Source: Desulfobacteraceae bacterium (GTDB lineage Bacteria; Desulfobacterota; Desulfobacteria; Desulfobacterales; Desulfosalsimonadaceae). Taken from it: 18,315 nt of DNA. This document shows, in pieces, positions 1-7,902 of the stretch. The notes under the pieces are model-generated. The model had not been told where the DNA came from. It saw nothing but the letters and a program-made list of their open reading frames with translations, and made no database searches. The stretch lies in contig JAGGYV010000131.1 of NCBI GenBank assembly GCA_021162325.1, positions 1 to 18,315 on the forward strand, in the 5' to 3' direction. The position numbers and the translations under genes were made by a program. How positions within the stretch are numbered: the stretch's first letter is position 1; the number at the start of each line of letters is the position of its first letter.

Positions 1-102
1 AAATGCACATGATAAGACTGAAACCGGACTTTTGAGATCTTCAATCGCCGGATTACGCGCTCACGCGCTAATCCGGCCTACAATTCCAATTTTTTGCGAA
101 AG
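1..102. repeat. Direct repeat copy 1 (about 100 bp), cut by window edge
   Basis: Bases 1-102 match 726-826 almost base for base. The few differences I see are near the palindrome, including a one-base length change. The repeat may extend left of the window, since the match starts at base 1. It contains a REP-like hairpin (47-81) and, read on the minus strand, the same eight final codons (FRKKLEL plus stop) that end the acyl-CoA synthetase alpha gene in the other copy. Similarity stops at about 103, where the two flanks diverge. This is directly visible; the mechanism (segmental duplication or repeat-mediated recombination) is inferred. Confidence 0.9.
47..81 (-). repeat. REP-like palindrome with GTAG foot, copy 1
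   Basis: Read on the minus strand, a GTAG tetranucleotide is followed by a palindrome: arms gccggatta (47-55) and taatccggc (69-77), with GC-rich inner bases that extend the pairing. A GTAG or GGAG foot beside an imperfect palindrome is the known hallmark of REP sequences mobilised by RAYT (REP-associated tyrosine) transposases. No RAYT gene is in the window, so the family assignment is by pattern only. Confidence 0.65.
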
Positions 103-609
103 TGGAAATAGGGTCGCATCTTAATTATTAATTATTGACAGGGGAGATCCTGTTGTCTTTGATTACCTCAATAACTACCCAATGAATTGAGAGGGAAGGT
201 ATCAGTTGGTTGTTTGTGGGCGGGTGTTTTTTCGGTTCCTGAAAAAATTGTTCCCTTAAAAATTGGTGTCACATCTTGAGTTGTGACTTAATTTTATAAT
301 GTAATTTTTCCAATTTGTTATTTTTTTTTAATGCTGTTCCTAAACGATGCAACATTCCGACTGATCGCAGAATAAGTGATCTGAAACAGGGTGCCGATTT
401 TTTGGGTTGTATATACCCCATATTTCCAGAGTATATAGATCAATAGATCCCGGATTGTTTTGCTGCCTCCATACATTCTGCCCGCCCCATATACTCATTC
501 GGGTCACAATCAAGTATGGCAGTCGCCCTTTTCAGAATGGTGCGGGGATCGTCTGAACGCTGAACATCCTTTTGCTGGGGATATCCTTTATGCGGTATAT
601 CCGGCAAAT
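103..609. other. AT-rich intergenic stretch without a supported gene
   Basis: About 500 bases with homopolymer T runs and frequent stops in all frames. Short open stretches exist on the minus strand (for example ending near 131 and 170), but they lack a ribosome binding site and recognisable protein character. A weak 6-bp inverted repeat (gtcaca 268-273, tgtgac 282-287) is present. I see no promoter, RNA gene or mobile gene I could defend. The stretch lies between the two copies of the 100-bp direct repeat, so it may be repeat-derived or inserted material. Confidence 0.5.
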
Positions 610-659
610 ATGTTTTTATCTGGTTCCCACGGTCCTTTGTGGGAACCAGATAAAAACAT
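610..659. repeat. Perfect 21-bp inverted repeat (strong hairpin)
   Basis: Arms 610-630 and 639-659 are perfect reverse complements across 21 bases, with an 8-base loop (ggtccttt). The core ggttcccac / gtgggaacc resembles widespread intergenic palindromes of environmental proteobacteria. There is no T-run after either side, so it is not a standard intrinsic terminator. It sits about 140 bases downstream of the acyl-CoA synthetase alpha stop codon. Confidence 0.9.
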
Positions 660-679
660 TAAAATGCGGAGCAAAGCGA

Positions 680-713
680 CGATGTTCAACGTGGGGCGTT
701 CGATGTTGGACGT
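680..713. repeat. Short imperfect tandem motif
   Basis: The 13-mers cgatgttcaacgt (680-692) and cgatgttggacgt (701-713) differ at two positions and start 21 bases apart. They lie between the 21-bp hairpin and the second copy of the 100-bp direct repeat, adding to the picture of a repeat mosaic here. No function is evident. Confidence 0.55.
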
Positions 714-725
714 TTATTTTTTTAT

Positions 726-826
726 AAATGCACATGATAAGACTGAAACCGGATTTTTGAGATCTTCAATCGCCGGATTACACGCTCACGCGCAATCCGG
801 CCTACAATTCCAATTTTTTGCGAAAG
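726..826. repeat. Direct repeat copy 2 (about 100 bp), overlapping a gene end
   Basis: Near-identical to bases 1-102. The right part of this copy is coding: it encodes the final codons FRKKLEL and the stop of the acyl-CoA synthetase alpha gene. The left part is noncoding and holds the second REP-like hairpin. The coding gene end therefore lies inside a repeated unit whose sister copy 725 bases away is not attached to a gene. Confidence 0.9.
772..805 (-). repeat. REP-like palindrome with GTAG foot, copy 2
   Basis: Arms gccggatt (772-779) and aatccggc (794-801) enclose a 14-base loop. The minus-strand GTAG foot (802-805) includes the TAG stop codon of the acyl-CoA synthetase alpha gene (802-804), so the hairpin begins directly after the stop. 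It could protect the mRNA 3' end, but there is no T-run to make it a standard terminator. Confidence 0.65.
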
Positions 827-2199
827 AGTTGATATCGTCTCACCATCGCATAAACGGCCATGGCCCGTTCAGTGGTTTCGAAAAAAGGTATTCCTGCCTG
901 GCAAAATTGATGGGCCAGATCCGAATCAAATCCGGGGATGTTCACAATGATAAAAGGTTTTCCAAACGCTTCATGCGCCTGAATCATGGATTTGGTATAT
1001 AATTCATTTGTTTTCCGGTCCAGACCCACCCCGATGACGACCACGGTATCCACATCCGGGTCCGCTGCTATCACCCGCGCGGCCCGGATATAAATTTCCA
1101 TTTCCAGAGAGGCCGTCAGTCCGACATCCACCGGGTTTGAAAGACTCGTTCCGGTTTGCGGAACAAAATCAGATAATTCTAAACGTGTTTTGTCTGAGAG
1201 CGTCGCCAGTGTTAATCCTTCGTCACCGCAGGCTTCAGCTGCCGCCACTGCCATTCCACCGGGGCCGGACAAAATGGCGATTCGATCACCGATACCATCG
1301 CCCAGCATGGAAAAACCCATCAGGGCATCTGCTAAAAAATCAAATCCTTTAACCGAAACAGCGCCGCCTTGTCGTACAACCGCCTCCCATATATGTTTCT
1401 GGCTTGCCAGGGCGCCTGTGTGAGACGTCGCGGCTTTTTGTCCTTCCGGGTTTAATCCGACCTTCCAGAGAATCACGGGTTTTTTTTCAGCCGCCTTTTT
1501 CAGGGCCTCTAAAAAATAAGGTCCGTTTCGGATGCTTTCCAGATAGGCACCGATGACACGGGTTTTCGGGTCGTTTCCTAAATAGGTGAGCATGTCAGCG
1601 CTGGAAATATCGCATTCATTTCCCAGGCTCACAGCGCTGCTGAAGTAAATACCCTTTTGCGGGGCAATCCGGCCAAGGATATTGGCGAGCGAGCCACTGT
1701 GTGATATGAATCCAACCGGTCCTGATTTTTTTGAAAGCCCGGGAAAGAAGGAGAGGCCCGATTCCGGTACATATATTCCCATGCAATTCGGGCCGAAAAG
1801 CCGCATGCCGGAGGAGTGCGCCACATGGGTCAGGGTCTCTTCGAGTTGACGTCCGTCCTCGGTCCCGGTCTCTTTGTATCCTGCGGTGAATAAGACTGCT
1901 CCTTTGACCCCCTTGGCCGCACACGCTTTCACGATTGGCAACGCCTGGTGGTGCGGTACCAGGATAATTGCCAGGTCTACGGTTCCGGGAATTTCTTCAA
2001 TCTTCGGATAGGCTTTAAGCCCGTCGATTTCTTTTGCTTTCGGGTGGACCGGATAAATCCGGCCGGCATAGTTTAAATCCAGTAACGCCATAAGAAACAG
2101 TTTGCCGGCCTTGAACCCCCGAGGGAGTCCGATAATCGCAATGGACTCAGGGTGAAAAATCGCGTATAGTTGCTCTACCAGTTGTTTTGTGTTTTTCAT
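802..2199 (-). CDS. Acyl-CoA synthetase (NDP-forming), alpha subunit
   Basis: CoA-binding and ligase subunit of an ADP-forming acetyl/acyl-CoA synthetase, which interconverts acyl-CoA plus NDP and phosphate with acid, CoA and NTP in the cytosol. Counting from the upstream GTG, an N-terminal Rossmann CoA-binding domain (SIAIIGLPRG near 21-30, GPNCMG near 138-143) is followed by succinyl-CoA-ligase-like domains. The motif SHTGALAS near 261-268 carries the expected phosphohistidine (His262). The 465-aa length fits a stand-alone alpha subunit of the split enzyme. GTG (2205), ATG (2202) and ATG (2199) stand in a row; I chose 2199 because AAAGG lies 5 nt before it. It follows the beta subunit after 47 nt. 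The stop codon and last eight codons lie in a repeated element. Acyl substrate unknown. Confidence 0.9.
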   Translation of the reverse strand: MKNTKQLVEQLYAIFHPESIAIIGLPRGFKAGKLFLMALLDLNYAGRIYPVHPKAKEIDGLKAYPKIEEIPGTVDLAIILVPHHQALPIVKACAAKGVKGAVLFTAGYKETGTEDGRQLEETLTHVAHSSGMRLFGPNCMGIYVPESGLSFFPGLSKKSGPVGFISHSGSLANILGRIAPQKGIYFSSAVSLGNECDISSADMLTYLGNDPKTRVIGAYLESIRNGPYFLEALKKAAEKKPVILWKVGLNPEGQKAATSHTGALASQKHIWEAVVRQGGAVSVKGFDFLADALMGFSMLGDGIGDRIAILSGPGGMAVAAAEACGDEGLTLATLSDKTRLELSDFVPQTGTSLSNPVDVGLTASLEMEIYIRAARVIAADPDVDTVVVIGVGLDRKTNELYTKSMIQAHEAFGKPFIIVNIPGFDSDLAHQFCQAGIPFFETTERAMAVYAMVRRYQLFRKKLEL

Positions 2200-2252
2200 C
2201 ATCACCTTTGCGCGGTATGAAAATTTTTACTAATTAATATTTGTACGGGTTA

Positions 2253-2924
2253 TTATGATTCGAGTACGATCATTGCATCAACAACGATGCCCCTGCCTTT
2301 TGAAATGATAATGGGATTGATATCGATTTCGCAAATCATCTTGTTTTCAATGCCGATTTGTCCGATGCGAATCAGGATATCACCTAATTGGTCACGGTCT
2401 ACGGCCATCATTCCCCGGACAGTATCCAGTATTCGTTTACCCCGGATGTCGTCCATCATCTCAAGGGCGTCTTGTCTGCTTAAGGGAGCGATTCGAAAGG
2501 TAACATCATTGAAAATTTCTGTAAATATCCCGCCAATACCGAACATGACGGACGGACCGAATTGATGATCGCGGATCATACCGGCGACCAGCTCCCGTTT
2601 TCCGATAATCATTTCCTGAACAATAACGGCGGCATTATTTTCTGTCATGCCGGCCTGAATATCATTAAACGCCGTTATGGCGGCTTGCTCAGTGTCGATG
2701 GCTGTCCGGATCAGATTTTTTTCAGTCTTATGGGCGATTTTGGCATCGCACCCTTTTAATACCAGGGGATAACCGATTTTTTTGGCGGCTTTAATGAGAT
2801 TCTCTTCATCGTAGACCAACAATTCACGGGTGACCGGGATCTGGTAGGCAGACAAAACCTGTTTTGACTCGTACTCCGAAAGCGTTGTTTTTCCTTCGGA
2901 CGCCGCTTTTTCTATAATGTTCAT
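2253..2924 (-). CDS. Acyl-CoA synthetase (NDP-forming), beta subunit (ATP-grasp)
   Basis: ATP-grasp subunit that transfers phosphate between NDP/NTP and the phosphohistidine of the alpha subunit encoded next. The 223 residues fit the family's short beta subunit. Visible motifs are LVLKGCDAKIAHKTEKN (residues 55-70, with His65 at the family's HK position), QEMIIGKRELVAGM (103-116), FGIGGIFTEIFNDVTFRIAPL (128-148) and CEIDINP (198-204), the metal/ATP site. The usual SPDI..HKS..GGV motif is degenerate here (CDAKIAHKTEKNL), so substrate or kinetics may differ. Its ATG overlaps the TetR gene's stop by 4 nt (ATGA), so it is translationally coupled to the regulator and belongs to the efflux operon. 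Split alpha/beta genes are found in archaea and various anaerobes; fused forms are common elsewhere. Confidence 0.88.
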   Translation of the reverse strand: MNIIEKAASEGKTTLSEYESKQVLSAYQIPVTRELLVYDEENLIKAAKKIGYPLVLKGCDAKIAHKTEKNLIRTAIDTEQAAITAFNDIQAGMTENNAAVIVQEMIIGKRELVAGMIRDHQFGPSVMFGIGGIFTEIFNDVTFRIAPLSRQDALEMMDDIRGKRILDTVRGMMAVDRDQLGDILIRIGQIGIENKMICEIDINPIIISKGRGIVVDAMIVLES

Positions 2925-3532
2925 TTCAGATTTCCTTTACTCTCCAAGCCTTGTAACAGCAATGAAATCACATGATTTGAGATAATTTCTGAATCATTGT
3001 GCTCCGGTTTAGCGCCGGGCAAAAACAGTCGAATGGGCGTCGTCTGATAATGATAAGCAATGAGGCCGAATATAGACATGGCCAGCAGATGAGGGTCTTT
3101 GTCAGACGCCAGTTCGTTTGCAAGACTGATGACGGTGCTGAAGAAATTATGAAATACCTGGTCTGCCAGTAATTGCAACCTTGTTTCATCACCGTCACCG
3201 TCTAACATTTCGCGATGGATAAGCCTGCTGAAGTCTGGATCATCTATCATGAAATCGCAAATTCTTTTTACAAAAAGACGCAGTTTTTCTTGCACCGGAA
3301 TTTTCATTGATAAAACTTCCGACAGCACAAATTCTCTGGAGGCAAAGGCCTGTTGTACCGCTTGAACATATAACGTTTGTTTATCCGGAAAATGATGATA
3401 CAGGGAAGCGGCATTCATGCCGATTGCTTTTGCAATTTGCCGCATGGAGACACCGGAAAAACCGGATTTGGCAAAAAGAGGGATGGCCTTTTCAAGGATA
3501 TCAGTTTTTGTTTTTGGATGTTCCGGCCGCAT
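2921..3532 (-). CDS. TetR/AcrR-family transcriptional regulator
   Basis: One-component repressor of 203 residues. The N-terminal helix-turn-helix spans about 10-57 (ILEKAIPLFAKSGFSGVSMRQ, then IAKAIGMNAASLYHHFPDKQ), matching the TetR signature strongly. The C-terminal helical ligand and dimer domain (60-200) is not specific enough to name an effector. The ATG follows the TolC-like gene's stop after 1 nt, with GGAGAG upstream inside that gene, and its stop overlaps the next gene. It is therefore the fourth gene of the pump operon, the usual arrangement for a local repressor that binds its own promoter. A candidate palindrome upstream of the adaptor gene (9266-9275) is a possible site. Effector inferred to be a pump or synthetase substrate. 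Confidence 0.92.
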   Translation of the reverse strand: MRPEHPKTKTDILEKAIPLFAKSGFSGVSMRQIAKAIGMNAASLYHHFPDKQTLYVQAVQQAFASREFVLSEVLSMKIPVQEKLRLFVKRICDFMIDDPDFSRLIHREMLDGDGDETRLQLLADQVFHNFFSTVISLANELASDKDPHLLAMSIFGLIAYHYQTTPIRLFLPGAKPEHNDSEIISNHVISLLLQGLESKGNLK

Positions 3533-3533
3533 A

Positions 3534-4814
3534 TTAGATCTCTCCGGTGGCTCTTTTTAATCTCATGATGGCCAGACCAAAATCATAATATGCAGTTTCA
3601 TAATTGACCCGGCTGTTGATTCTCAAGGATTCTGCATTAAGTACGTCTGTGTTTGTGCCAACGCCTTCCTGGTAACGGTTTCGAGAAACATTGAGATTCT
3701 CATCGGCCTGTTTTAAAGCGTCTTCGGCAACTTTGATGCGTTGCCTGCTTTCCTGCATTTTAAGCCATGAATTGCGTACCTGAAGCCGGATCATGGATTC
3801 AAAATCCATCCGTTTTTCCCGGACTGAGCCAGCGTGGTTTAAAATCGCGCTGCTTTTATGTCTGGAAATGTTTCCATCAAAAATATCCCAGGACAGGCTG
3901 AGATTGGCTGACCATAGATCTTCATGAACCTGGTGGCTGTTTTCCGTGTATTCGGTCCCACCGCTTAAAAAAAGCTGAGGGCCGGTGACCGCTTTTTGTG
4001 CGGCGGCATTTTTCTCTAAGGCTTCAATCTGTTTGGACAAGGCGCCGAGTTCGGCACGGGTTTCAATGGCCTGCTTTGTAAGAGCTTCAACAGAATCCAC
4101 GGGTGCGGTAAATTCAAGTGATTCTATTTCAACCGGTGCATCCAGAGAACGGACCAGTATCCGGTTGTATGCCGCTTTTGCGGTATCCAGCAGGTTGCGG
4201 GCGTTTAATTGTTTTTGTTTTGCATCGGCTAAAGAAACTTTAGCGGCGAGCAGGTCATTGATTGCCACCATCCCTTGATCATAGCGGTTTTGAATATCAT
4301 CCGCAATCGCACTCAGGCTTTTCACATGACTTTCGGCAACTTCACCCTTTTGTTGTGAAAGCAAAACCCTGATATAGGCTTCTGCTACCTGTAGTTTGAT
4401 ATTTTGTGTTAGGACTTTTTTCTGGAAATTAACTGCTTCCAGGTTAGATTCAGCCGCTTCAATGCCGTTGGTAATCCGAAAATGGGTGTAAAGGGGGACG
4501 GATATTTTAGCATGGTATGTTAAAAACGCATCATCAGCAGTTACAAAATCACTGCCGGCAAAATATGCGGCGGGTTCATCACTTAAGTACGTGTATCCGG
4601 TATACAGGTTCAGTTTCGGCAGCCGGGCCCCTTTTGCCGCGCTGACCTCAAACCGGGCGGCTTCCCGCGAATGTTCAATCGCTTTTAGTGAATGGTCATT
4701 CGCAATCGATATCGTCCAGGCCGCTTCAAGGGTTTCTGCCAGGGCGGTGTCTATGATTAAAAAATTTGTCAGTATAAAAAACAGGCATAGGGTATATCGT
4801 TTGAGTCGTATCAT
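3534..4814 (-). CDS. TolC-family outer-membrane efflux channel
   Basis: Outer-membrane exit duct of a tripartite pump. From the chosen start, a signal peptide (1-26, ending DTALA before ETLEAAW) is followed by two repeats of the outer-membrane efflux protein fold. Long amphipathic helices are visible (for example YIRVLLSQQKGEVAESHVKSL), as is the typical RYQEGVGTNTDVLNAE motif in the second half. Length 426 aa is standard. There is no lipobox cysteine at the cleavage site, so it is TolC-like rather than a lipoprotein of the OprM type. An upstream in-frame ATG at 4829 lacks a Shine-Dalgarno; the ATG at 4814 has GAGGA 8 nt upstream and follows the pump gene's stop by 1 nt. Confidence 0.92.
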   Translation of the reverse strand: MIRLKRYTLCLFFILTNFLIIDTALAETLEAAWTISIANDHSLKAIEHSREAARFEVSAAKGARLPKLNLYTGYTYLSDEPAAYFAGSDFVTADDAFLTYHAKISVPLYTHFRITNGIEAAESNLEAVNFQKKVLTQNIKLQVAEAYIRVLLSQQKGEVAESHVKSLSAIADDIQNRYDQGMVAINDLLAAKVSLADAKQKQLNARNLLDTAKAAYNRILVRSLDAPVEIESLEFTAPVDSVEALTKQAIETRAELGALSKQIEALEKNAAAQKAVTGPQLFLSGGTEYTENSHQVHEDLWSANLSLSWDIFDGNISRHKSSAILNHAGSVREKRMDFESMIRLQVRNSWLKMQESRQRIKVAEDALKQADENLNVSRNRYQEGVGTNTDVLNAESLRINSRVNYETAYYDFGLAIMRLKRATGEI

Positions 4815-4815
4815 A

Positions 4816-7800
4816 TTATTCGTCCTCATTATTACTTTTTTTTCTTAATGCAAGTCTCAGGCGGACGCGTTCAAAACCGTTTTCAACCAGTGAATACATT
4901 GAAGGCACCACCACAAGTGTCAACAGGGTGGAGCTCAGCATCCCGCCGATGACGGCAACGGCGAGGGGCGCGTTGGTGTCGGCCCCGGCACCATAGCCAA
5001 GGGCTGCCGGGAGCATGGCAATGACGACGGTAAACGATGTCATGAGTACTGGTCGCAGCCGGTTCGGGCAGGCTTCCTGTAATGCCTGGTCAATGCCTTT
5101 GCCTTTATTCCTGAATTGATTGGTCATATCTACGAGTAAGATTGAGTTTTTAGCCACCAGCCCCATGAGCAGTACCAGTCCGACCATTGAAAAGATATTC
5201 AGGGAGTGCCCAAAAAACCACAACCCGAAAACGCCGCCGATGATTGCCAGGGGCTGGGCAACCATAATCACCAGCGGCTGGATAAATGAATTGAACTGGC
5301 TGGCCAGAACCATATACACCAGCAAGATGGCCATGATAAAGGTGAAACTGATGTATTTGACGGTTTTGGCAAATTCTGCAGCCCGGCCGGTCATTTTGAT
5401 GGCATACCCAATGGGCAGAATATCTTTAGACAGTGCAAATACTTTCTTCATTGCATCGCCTAAGGCTGCGTTAGGGGTGGAATAAAAATCGGCAGAATAT
5501 TGCAGGTCATATCTTGAAATGATTGCCGGTCCCAGAATTTTTTGAATACTGACAACGGTATCTAAACGTACCAGGTCCCCGGTTTTGGAGCGCAAATAAA
5601 TCCGCCGAAAATCCTGCGGTTGTTCAATTTTTCCTGCTTCCGCCTTGAGGCGGATATCGTAGCGTTCTCCATCGCCGGGTTCGTCATTATACTTTGCAAT
5701 ATCCAAACCGCCCACCAGTGCATTGACCGCATAGGCGATATCCAGGCCGGAAATACCCAGCTCCGCTGCCCGGGTCCGGTCGATGATGAGTTTCAGTTGA
5801 GGAAGATCCAGCTTTAAGTCAAGGTCCACCTGACCGATATCCGGGTCGACGAGCAGTCGCTTGTTGAGAATATTGGCATATTCAGCCACTTTACCGAGTT
5901 CCGGGCCGGTCAGTTTAAACTGGAGCTTTTCACCCCGCACCCCGCCGATGGCTGAAATAGGTGTGGGAAACGCCTGTATCCCGGGGATGCTCGCCATTTC
6001 TTTTCGGAGAATAGGGATTATTTCATATTGTTTGCGGTTTCGATGCTCTAAGGGGGTCAACCGGACGGTAATTTCGCCGGAAGAAACCTGGCCCGTGGCA
6101 TCCGTGCCGATGGCTGACAGATACCCTTCGATTTCTTCGTACTGTGCAAGTATTTTTTCAATTTGTTTCAGCCGGTCATTGGTATAGTCAAGACTGGAAC
6201 CCAGCGGTGTTTTAAAGGTGATCATAAACTGCCCTTTGTCTTCATCCGGCATGAATTCTTTTCCCAGTTGGCCGAACAGAGGAAGGGCAATGTAAACAAT
6301 TGCTATGGTGATGACGACAACTGTCCATCGGAAATTTAAAGAGAAAAAAAGTGCCTTGCTGTACAGCCACTCCAGGGACTGGAGCATTTTTTCCCATATC
6401 TGATATATTTTCCCATGTTGCTTTTTTACCACCAGATACCGGGAACACAACATCGGAGTCAGCGTGATGGAAACAAACAACGAAACCAGAACACCTATGG
6501 TGACGACCACGGAAAAAGCGGTGAAAAATCTGCCGATGATGCCTTTCATGTAAATGACTGGTGCAAAAATACATGCCAAAGCAAATGTCGCTGCTAAAAC
6601 GGCAAATACGACCTGGTTCGTACCGTTTAAGGCGGCTGCTTTCGGGTCGATTTCACCGAGTTCTCTTTGTCTGAAAATGTTTTCCAGAACGACAATGGCA
6701 TCATCCACGACAATACCAATTAGCAGCAGCAGCCCGAGCATGGTCATTTTATTAAACGTATATCCGGCAAAATACATGACCGTAATTGCGCCCAGCAGAG
6801 AAACCGGAATGGCAACTGCAATAATCAGGGTGGAACGCAGGCTTTTTAAAAAAATGAAAACAACCAGTGCGGCAAATAACGTACCAAACAGCAAATGTTC
6901 TTTTAACGCCTCGACGGCTTCCTGGATAAAATCCGTATCATTGGCGGCAATTTTAATTTCAAGGCCTGGCGGGAGCTGCGGAATAATATCTGTATCCAGT
7001 TTTTCCTGGACTGCTTTCACAATGGCAACAGAATTGGCGCCGGTGACTTTGACAATACCGAGACTGACACAGGGGATGTCATTAAACCGTGAAATTTGCC
7101 GGTAATCCGCCAGACCGTCAGTCACCTCCGCCATTTGGTGCAAACGCACCGGTGCGTTGTTGCGGTAGGCAATGATCAGCGTTTCGATATCCTCGACCTT
7201 GTGAAACTCAATATCCAGTTTTATCAGGTCTTCATGGCTGCCGCCCACGAGAAACCCACCGGGCATCTGGATATGCTCTCTTTTAAATGCGGAAATAATT
7301 TCCGGGATGGTAATGGAGAGTGCTGCCATACGATCCGGTTTCAGATTAATGCGGATGGTGCGTTCCCTTTCGCCGGCTACCCGGACTTCACCGACACCAT
7401 CAATACTTTCCAGACGTTTTTTAAGAATGTTTTTTGTATACAGATTAAGCTGCTGCAGGGTCCGGTCTCCCTGGAGTGTCAGCCACATAATCGGCGCAGT
7501 GCCGAATTCGAGCTTTGCGATAATCGGCGGGTCCGCTTTATTCGGAAGATCACGCAATACTTCGTTGACTTTTGTTTGAATCTCATTAAATGCCACGTCA
7601 ATATCTTTGTCCAGCTGAAACATGACCACTACAACGGAAACATTTGGCGCTGATCTGGACTGGATATGCTCAATCCCCGGGGTAGAGTTGACCGCAGTCT
7701 CAATGATATTGGTCACCGTTGCGTCAATGATATCCGGATCCGCACCAACCAGCGTCGTTGTGATGGTTATGTAGGGGAAGTCTATTTCCGGATATTCGTC

Positions 7801-7902
7801 TATGCCAATTTTATTGTAACTGACGATTCCAAATAACACGATGACCGCGCTGAGCATGAAGGCAAACACATGACGATTGATGGATATTTCCGGAATATTC
7901 AT
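4816..7902 (-). CDS. RND efflux pump inner-membrane subunit (AcrB-like, HAE1 type)
   Basis: Proton-driven inner-membrane transporter of a tripartite efflux complex. Its 1028 residues match the family's usual size. TM1 is near 10-30 (HVFAFMLSAVIVLFGIVSY), followed by a large periplasmic loop, TM2-TM6 from about 335, a second periplasmic loop from about 555 and a C-terminal TM bundle. The proton-relay aspartates are present in TM4 (GIVVDDAIVVLEN, Asp400/Asp401), and the relay lysine lies in the GLVAKNSILLVD motif of TM10. Two adjacent acidic relay residues and the overall length argue for hydrophobe/amphiphile efflux rather than heavy-metal CusA or SecDF types. Its ATG overlaps the adaptor gene's stop by 4 nt. 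Substrates cannot be read from sequence. Confidence 0.95.
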   Translation of the reverse strand: MNIPEISINRHVFAFMLSAVIVLFGIVSYNKIGIDEYPEIDFPYITITTTLVGADPDIIDATVTNIIETAVNSTPGIEHIQSRSAPNVSVVVVMFQLDKDIDVAFNEIQTKVNEVLRDLPNKADPPIIAKLEFGTAPIMWLTLQGDRTLQQLNLYTKNILKKRLESIDGVGEVRVAGERERTIRINLKPDRMAALSITIPEIISAFKREHIQMPGGFLVGGSHEDLIKLDIEFHKVEDIETLIIAYRNNAPVRLHQMAEVTDGLADYRQISRFNDIPCVSLGIVKVTGANSVAIVKAVQEKLDTDIIPQLPPGLEIKIAANDTDFIQEAVEALKEHLLFGTLFAALVVFIFLKSLRSTLIIAVAIPVSLLGAITVMYFAGYTFNKMTMLGLLLLIGIVVDDAIVVLENIFRQRELGEIDPKAAALNGTNQVVFAVLAATFALACIFAPVIYMKGIIGRFFTAFSVVVTIGVLVSLFVSITLTPMLCSRYLVVKKQHGKIYQIWEKMLQSLEWLYSKALFFSLNFRWTVVVITIAIVYIALPLFGQLGKEFMPDEDKGQFMITFKTPLGSSLDYTNDRLKQIEKILAQYEEIEGYLSAIGTDATGQVSSGEITVRLTPLEHRNRKQYEIIPILRKEMASIPGIQAFPTPISAIGGVRGEKLQFKLTGPELGKVAEYANILNKRLLVDPDIGQVDLDLKLDLPQLKLIIDRTRAAELGISGLDIAYAVNALVGGLDIAKYNDEPGDGERYDIRLKAEAGKIEQPQDFRRIYLRSKTGDLVRLDTVVSIQKILGPAIISRYDLQYSADFYSTPNAALGDAMKKVFALSKDILPIGYAIKMTGRAAEFAKTVKYISFTFIMAILLVYMVLASQFNSFIQPLVIMVAQPLAIIGGVFGLWFFGHSLNIFSMVGLVLLMGLVAKNSILLVDMTNQFRNKGKGIDQALQEACPNRLRPVLMTSFTVVIAMLPAALGYGAGADTNAPLAVAVIGGMLSSTLLTLVVVPSMYSLVENGFERVRLRLALRKKSNNEDE
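4823..4827 (-). promoter_or_regulatory. Ribosome binding site deciding the TolC-like gene start
   Basis: GAGGA on the minus strand lies 8 nt before the ATG at 4814, within the last codons of the RND pump gene. The alternative ATG at 4829 is preceded only by an A-rich run. This supports translational coupling between pump and channel. Confidence 0.7.

Noticed and set aside
268..287. gtcaca/tgtgac inverted repeat as a CRP-type site
   Set aside because: Half-sites are in the inverse order to the CRP consensus (tgtga before tcaca), and no gene start is nearby.
103..300. Short minus-strand open stretches that might be a degraded transposase or small protein
   Set aside because: About 30 codons each, in overlapping frames, without a start signal or recognisable motif.
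460..1002. Open frame of 180 codons on the plus strand at the left end
   Set aside because: It runs through the 21-bp hairpin, the short tandem motif and the 100-bp repeat, then antisense through the well-supported synthetase alpha gene. It has no ribosome binding site and no recognisable domain.
6554..7653. Long plus-strand open frames (6554-7105 and 7096-7653) opposite the RND pump
   Set aside because: They are antisense to a strongly conserved transporter gene, have low-complexity composition and no family features.
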